Below are positions 25,695 to 29,431 of a stretch of DNA of 29,431 bases, one piece after another. This DNA comes from UBA10364 sp905182675 (GTDB lineage Bacteria > Bacteroidota > Bacteroidia > Flavobacteriales > Schleiferiaceae): NCBI GenBank assembly GCA_963933975.1, contig CAWVWE010000026.1:1-29431 (forward strand), read 5' to 3'. Numbering within the stretch: position 1 is the stretch's first letter; every line of letters begins with the position of its first letter. A model generated the notes under the pieces. That model was not told the origin of the DNA and ran no database searches. It worked only from the letters and a program-made list of their open reading frames with translations. A program made the translations under genes and the position numbers.

Positions 25695-25726
25695 TAATCA
25701 ATTCAGGAATATCCTATTTTTAATCT

Positions 25727-28036
25727 ATGGCGAAGACAGAAAAGACGGCAACTAAGAAGAAAAGCTACGTAAAGCAAATCATCATCACTTTAGTTGTGCT
25801 CACGGGACCTTTATGGGGCCTGTCACTTATGTTGTTCCTCACCTCTCTTGGGACTTTTGGTACACTGCCTAGTGTCGCTCAGATTTCAAACCCCCAGACC
25901 AAGCTTGCTACAGAAATCATTACCGAAGACGGGGAAGTATTGGGTACGTTTTACCGTGAAAACCGCACAGCGGCCTCTTTTGATGAAATTTCACCCTTCC
26001 TGATCAACGCACTGGTCGCTACGGAGGATGAGCGATTCTTTGAGCACAGCGGCATAGATGCTCGCGCTCTTGCTCGTGCCGTTTATGGATTAGGTAACAG
26101 AGGTGGTGGATCTACGTTGACCCAGCAATTGGCAAAAATGCAGTTCAACGATCCCGCAAGAAATATCGTGCAGCGAATTGGTCAAAAACTAGGAGAATGG
26201 ATCATTGCAACGCAGCTAGAAAGGCTCTACACGAAGGAAGAGATTATTGCGCTTTACCTCAACCAGTTTGACTTCTTGTACCAAGCCGTAGGTATAAACT
26301 CGGCTGCTAGAGTCTACTTCAATAAAAAGCCCATTGACCTTCGGGTGGAAGAAGCTGCAGTTTTAGTTTCCATGGCGAAAAATCCCAGTTTATACAATCC
26401 CAAACGTTATCCGGAACGCGCCAAGCAACGCAGAGATCAGGTCTTCGTGCAAATGGTTAAAAACGGAATGATGAGTGAGGTAGAAAAAGACAGCCTCCAA
26501 GAACTCCCGATACAATTAGAATTCCGTCCACAGAGCCATACCGCTGGTCTTGCCCCTTACTTCAGAGAATATCTACGCGGGTACATGAAAGACTGGATTA
26601 AAGCCTACGAAAAACGTACTGGAAATGACATTGACCTTTATACCGGGGGACTAAAAATTTACACCACCATTAACGCGGAAATGCAGAAAAATGCTGAAGA
26701 GGCCGTGCAAGAGCACATGGGCAACCTACAGCGTATTTTCAATATCATTAAGGAAGACCGCAAGTATGGACCTTATTATTTTGACGAGGACCCAGCGGGT
26801 AAAGTTCGCAAAATCTTAGACCAGGCCATGCGTAGGACCCAGCGCTACAGGGGGTTGAAGAAAAACGGTGCCAGCAGCGACAGTATTAGAATCGTCTTTA
26901 ACACCGCCATACCTATGACCTTATTCTCTTGGGAAGGCGATAAAGACACTGTCATGAGTCCTATGGACAGCATCATGTATTACAAGGGCATTTATCAGGT
27001 AGGTATGATGTCTATGGAGCCTCAAACAGGGTACGTAAAAGCGTGGGTAGGAGGAAACGATTACCAATATTTTAAGTATGACCACGTGAAGCAAGGAAAG
27101 CGTCAGGTGGGTTCCACGTTTAAACCTTTTGTCTATGCTTCTGCGATTATTGAGAAGAACTACAGCCCTTGTATGCAAGTGCCTAATGCAAAAATTTGTA
27201 TTGAAAAGGGAGAGTATGGATTGATTGAGGATTGGTGTCCATCCAACTCTGATGATGAGTATGGAGGAACGAAAAGTCTGAAGGATGCCTTGGCAAATTC
27301 TATGAACACGGTAACGACCTTCTTAATGAAACAAATAGGTCCGCGTCCAGTCATTAAGATGGCCCGTCAAATGGGAATCACCAGTGACATCCCTGAAGTA
27401 CCCTCTATTGCTCTAGGAACGGTTGACTTAAGCGTCTATGAAATGGTGGGTAGCTACACCACGTTTGCAAACAAAGGCCGTTATGTCGAGCCTATCATGA
27501 TCACCCGCATAGAAGATAAGAACGGAGTAGTCTTAGAGGAGTTTACCCCTAAAACAAACCAAGTTATTGGTGAGAAAGAGGCTTATGCAGTCCTGAAATT
27601 ATTAATGGGCGTTACCGAAGATGGTACCGGCCAGCGCCTGAGACATGACCTTGGTAAGAAGTTTTACCGAAATGATGCCGTTACCGGTTACCCTTACGGA
27701 TTCACGAATGAAATAGCGGGTAAAACAGGAACCACACAGAACAACTCTGATGGCTGGTTCATGGGCGTGGTACCCAACTTGATTACCGGGATTTGGACGG
27801 GTTGTGAAGACCGTGCAGCACACTTTGGCGGCGGATGGGGAACCTACTATGGACAAGGTGCTACTACAGCCTTACCTATATGGGCCGTGTACATGAAAAA
27901 GAATTATAAAAATCCTGATTTAGGCATTAGCATGGATCCTTTTGAACGTCCAAAGGGAAAGCTAGATATCGACGTTGATTGTGAGACTTCTTCTTCCGCT
28001 GAGGGTAGTGAAACTAATTATGACCATGAGTTTTAG
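25727..28036 (+). CDS. Class A penicillin-binding protein 1A (glycosyltransferase/transpeptidase)
   Basis: Bifunctional peptidoglycan synthase anchored in the inner membrane. The 769-residue protein has a Lys-rich cytoplasmic start and one membrane helix (about 17-45). The GT51 domain (about 65-245) includes catalytic Glu100 in ATEDERFFEHSG, GGSTLTQQLAK and the later NPKRYPERAKQRRDQV. The transpeptidase domain carries all three penicillin-binding motifs: SxxK as Ser463-Thr-Phe-Lys466, SxN as Ser525-Met-Asn527, and KTG at 666-668. An acidic, Ser-rich tail ends the protein. In other Flavobacteriia gldH and pbp1A are often neighbours; here ricT-gldH and pbp1A are split by porZ and face away from each other. 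It is likely co-transcribed with porZ. Confidence 0.95.
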   Translation: MAKTEKTATKKKSYVKQIIITLVVLTGPLWGLSLMLFLTSLGTFGTLPSVAQISNPQTKLATEIITEDGEVLGTFYRENRTAASFDEISPFLINALVATEDERFFEHSGIDARALARAVYGLGNRGGGSTLTQQLAKMQFNDPARNIVQRIGQKLGEWIIATQLERLYTKEEIIALYLNQFDFLYQAVGINSAARVYFNKKPIDLRVEEAAVLVSMAKNPSLYNPKRYPERAKQRRDQVFVQMVKNGMMSEVEKDSLQELPIQLEFRPQSHTAGLAPYFREYLRGYMKDWIKAYEKRTGNDIDLYTGGLKIYTTINAEMQKNAEEAVQEHMGNLQRIFNIIKEDRKYGPYYFDEDPAGKVRKILDQAMRRTQRYRGLKKNGASSDSIRIVFNTAIPMTLFSWEGDKDTVMSPMDSIMYYKGIYQVGMMSMEPQTGYVKAWVGGNDYQYFKYDHVKQGKRQVGSTFKPFVYASAIIEKNYSPCMQVPNAKICIEKGEYGLIEDWCPSNSDDEYGGTKSLKDALANSMNTVTTFLMKQIGPRPVIKMARQMGITSDIPEVPSIALGTVDLSVYEMVGSYTTFANKGRYVEPIMITRIEDKNGVVLEEFTPKTNQVIGEKEAYAVLKLLMGVTEDGTGQRLRHDLGKKFYRNDAVTGYPYGFTNEIAGKTGTTQNNSDGWFMGVVPNLITGIWTGCEDRAAHFGGGWGTYYGQGATTALPIWAVYMKKNYKNPDLGISMDPFERPKGKLDIDVDCETSSSAEGSETNYDHEF

Positions 28037-28096
28037 GCGTTACTCCTATCCAATTACGACCTAAGGTATCTTGCGTTTTGCTGGATTGGCACCATT

Positions 28097-28138
28097 ATAA
28101 ACACAAAAGCCTCGAAGTATCGAGGCTTTTGTGTTTAT
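28097..28138. terminator. Perfect 19-bp bidirectional terminator hairpin
   Basis: A 19-base arm (28097-28115) and its exact reverse complement (28120-28138) flank the loop AGTA. The GC-rich core GCCTCGA/TCGAGGC is followed by CTTTTGTGTTT in both directions, giving a T-rich end on either strand. It lies between the convergent PBP gene and the outer-membrane barrel gene, where a shared rho-independent terminator is expected. The 60 bases between the PBP stop and the hairpin hold nothing recognisable. Confidence 0.92.
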
Positions 28139-28160
28139 GGTTCTTGGTTAGAAATAGAGG

Positions 28161-29431
28161 TTAGAACATCTCCATGTCCATTCCTCCACCCGAGTCGCCT
28201 CGTCCCTGTTGGCGTCTACGGCGCTGTACTTCACCAAAGTTGTAGGTAAGTCCTACCTCCACCACTCTGGACATCCAGCGGAACTGACCTACAGAGGAGA
28301 AGTTAGGGCCGCTCGTTGCGTAGTTCCAACCCATGGTATTGAAGATGTCGCGACAGTTCACAGAGATGTTGAGCCTATCGTCTAAAAGTCCTTGCTTGAA
28401 TCCCCCTCCTACAAAGTAGAATGGCTTGCCTATCCCTTGAGCCATTACGCGCTTACTGCGATAATTCCCCATGAGTTGTACACTAGCGTCTTTCCAAAGT
28501 GGGGTGCTGAACATGGTGTTCAGTCCAAAACCTGCACCCTGATTTACCCATCCTTGGCCACGAATTTCACCGGATACTTGGGTATAGAAGTAATTTCCCC
28601 CGAGACTGAAAAAACCGCCTTTTTTACCAAGCTTGCCTCTAAAGTTCATGTCCAGGCCTACGTCTTCTCCACTGTTAAGGTTCTGGTGTGAGGTTGTATT
28701 GATCCCGTTTGTGTCTACCTCAGAATACCACGTAATAAGGTTGTTACGATCGCGGAAATAAACGTTTGCCGTGAAGGTGGTTCCTTTCTTTAAGATTTGC
28801 GTGTAACCCAGCTCATATGAACCCGTAAAAGAAGGGAGTAAGTAAGGGTTTCCTTGACGCAAGTTAAAGGGGTCGCTATAATCAATAAATGGGTTGAGCT
28901 GACGACCTCCCGGACGTTGCACCCTGCGACTATAGCTGAGGTTTAGCTCACGACCACGAGCGATTTCATAGGTCACGAATGCACTTGGATATACTTGAAA
29001 GTAGTTGTTTTGAAATGCCGAATCCTGGGTGATCTGGGTAGCCGTAATGTTCGCTTGCTCTGCACGCAAGCCTAATTGGAATCCCCATGGACCATTTTTA
29101 AACCCATAATTCATGTAAGCAGCTAAGATATCTTCCTCATATAAGAATTCGTTCTCAGACAGTGGATCTAGCGTTTCTGTTCCGGTTGAAAGGTCAATGT
29201 TCGTTCTATTGAAACCGTCAAGATCATCTCTAGTGATGAGCTTTGCACCTGCTTCCAGCCTGCTGTCTTCATTCCACTTTTTCGTGTAATCCACGATAAC
29301 ATTTAGTTCATTTTGTTGGCCAAAGCTACCCGTGTTATACTGCAGTGAAGGCAGCTTAACATCATTCGAAAGAACGGTGTCTTGTACGAATATTAAATTA
29401 TCATCACGACTGCCATCTGTATAGCTCAATC
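28161..29431 (-). CDS. Outer-membrane beta-barrel / TonB-receptor-like protein (C-terminal part, cut by window end)
   Basis: C-terminal 422 or so residues of a large outer-membrane barrel; the start lies beyond the window. Alternating amphipathic strands are visible throughout, with family marks of the Bacteroidota 'outer membrane beta-barrel family protein' (TonB-receptor relatives): ELNVIVDYTKKW, LSYSRRVQRPGGRQLNPFIDYSDPFNLRQGNPYLLPSFTG (seen in pieces), YRSKRVMAQGIGKPFYFVGGGFKQGL, LNISVNCRDIFN and the last strand VEVGLTYNFGE. After the barrel comes a short Arg/Gln/Gly-rich tail ending GGGMDMEMF, common in this family. The signal peptide, regulatory-like domain and plug are missing from the window, so substrate and any SusD partner cannot be judged. 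It converges on the PBP gene through the terminator hairpin. Confidence 0.85.
   Translation of the reverse strand, partial: LSYTDGSRDDNLIFVQDTVLSNDVKLPSLQYNTGSFGQQNELNVIVDYTKKWNEDSRLEAGAKLITRDDLDGFNRTNIDLSTGTETLDPLSENEFLYEEDILAAYMNYGFKNGPWGFQLGLRAEQANITATQITQDSAFQNNYFQVYPSAFVTYEIARGRELNLSYSRRVQRPGGRQLNPFIDYSDPFNLRQGNPYLLPSFTGSYELGYTQILKKGTTFTANVYFRDRNNLITWYSEVDTNGINTTSHQNLNSGEDVGLDMNFRGKLGKKGGFFSLGGNYFYTQVSGEIRGQGWVNQGAGFGLNTMFSTPLWKDASVQLMGNYRSKRVMAQGIGKPFYFVGGGFKQGLLDDRLNISVNCRDIFNTMGWNYATSGPNFSSVGQFRWMSRVVEVGLTYNFGEVQRRRRQQGRGDSGGGMDMEMF

Noticed and set aside
25691..25722. TTG-N21-TATTTTTA promoter-like match before the PBP gene
   Set aside because: The -7 element would end only four bases before the ATG, placing the transcript start inside the gene; a leaderless-type start is not supported. 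Co-transcription with porZ is simpler.

Overview
The window comes from a Bacteroidota chromosome, most likely a marine or aquatic member of the Flavobacteriales or a close relative. The evidence is a SusC/SusD pair, many lipoprotein signals, a gliding lipoprotein (GldH), a type IX secretion component (PorZ), a Bacteroidota-style RicT with a Cys-rich head, a fused 2-oxoacid dehydrogenase E1, and candidate promoters resembling the Bacteroidota pattern TTG-N(17-23)-TAnnTTTG instead of sigma70 boxes. The family or genus cannot be fixed from this sequence alone. No tRNA, rRNA, IS element, CRISPR array or phage gene was seen, and no gap between genes exceeds about 200 bases.

Layout. (1) 37-6712, minus strand: a compact four-gene polysaccharide utilisation locus, transcribed susC, susD, a PKD-domain surface lipoprotein, then a Calx-beta/GH16 endo-beta-glucanase lipoprotein. 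Laminarin or a related beta-1,3-glucan is the likely substrate. No regulator lies beside it. (2) 6869-7237, minus strand: a small S4-domain RNA-binding protein, followed across a 196-base divergent gap by kbl (7434-8627, plus). (3) 8725-21487, plus strand: ten closely spaced genes mixing envelope functions (rseP, tatA, a lytic transglycosylase, a DUF4837 lipoprotein), tRNA charging (gatA) and carbon metabolism (paaD, fused E1, paaG, paaH, a large FAD/Fe-S dehydrogenase). (4) 21494-23169, minus strand: ricT and gldH, overlapping by one base at stop and start. (5) 23244-28036, plus strand: porZ and a class A penicillin-binding protein. (6) 28161 to the window end, minus strand: the C-terminal part of an outer-membrane beta-barrel/TonB-receptor-like protein, separated from the PBP by a perfect 19-bp hairpin that can terminate both convergent genes.

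How the genes fit together. The PUL makes a self-contained glycan capture, cut and import unit. PaaD, PaaG and PaaH belong to aerobic phenylacetyl-CoA catabolism, but paaD lies about 6 kb from paaGH, and the epoxidase subunits PaaABCE, PaaK, PaaZ and PaaJ are absent here. The pathway must therefore be scattered in this genome or incomplete. The region from ricT to pbp1A joins cell-surface machinery (gliding, T9SS, peptidoglycan synthesis).

Overall this is mostly well-recognisable core and accessory Bacteroidota DNA. I found no clear undescribed system. The items most worth checking are the split paa genes with an insertion-bearing PaaD, the FAD/Fe-S dehydrogenase coupled to paaGH, the candidate palindrome in the paaG promoter, and the regulator-less beta-glucan PUL with its Cys-rich PKD lipoprotein.
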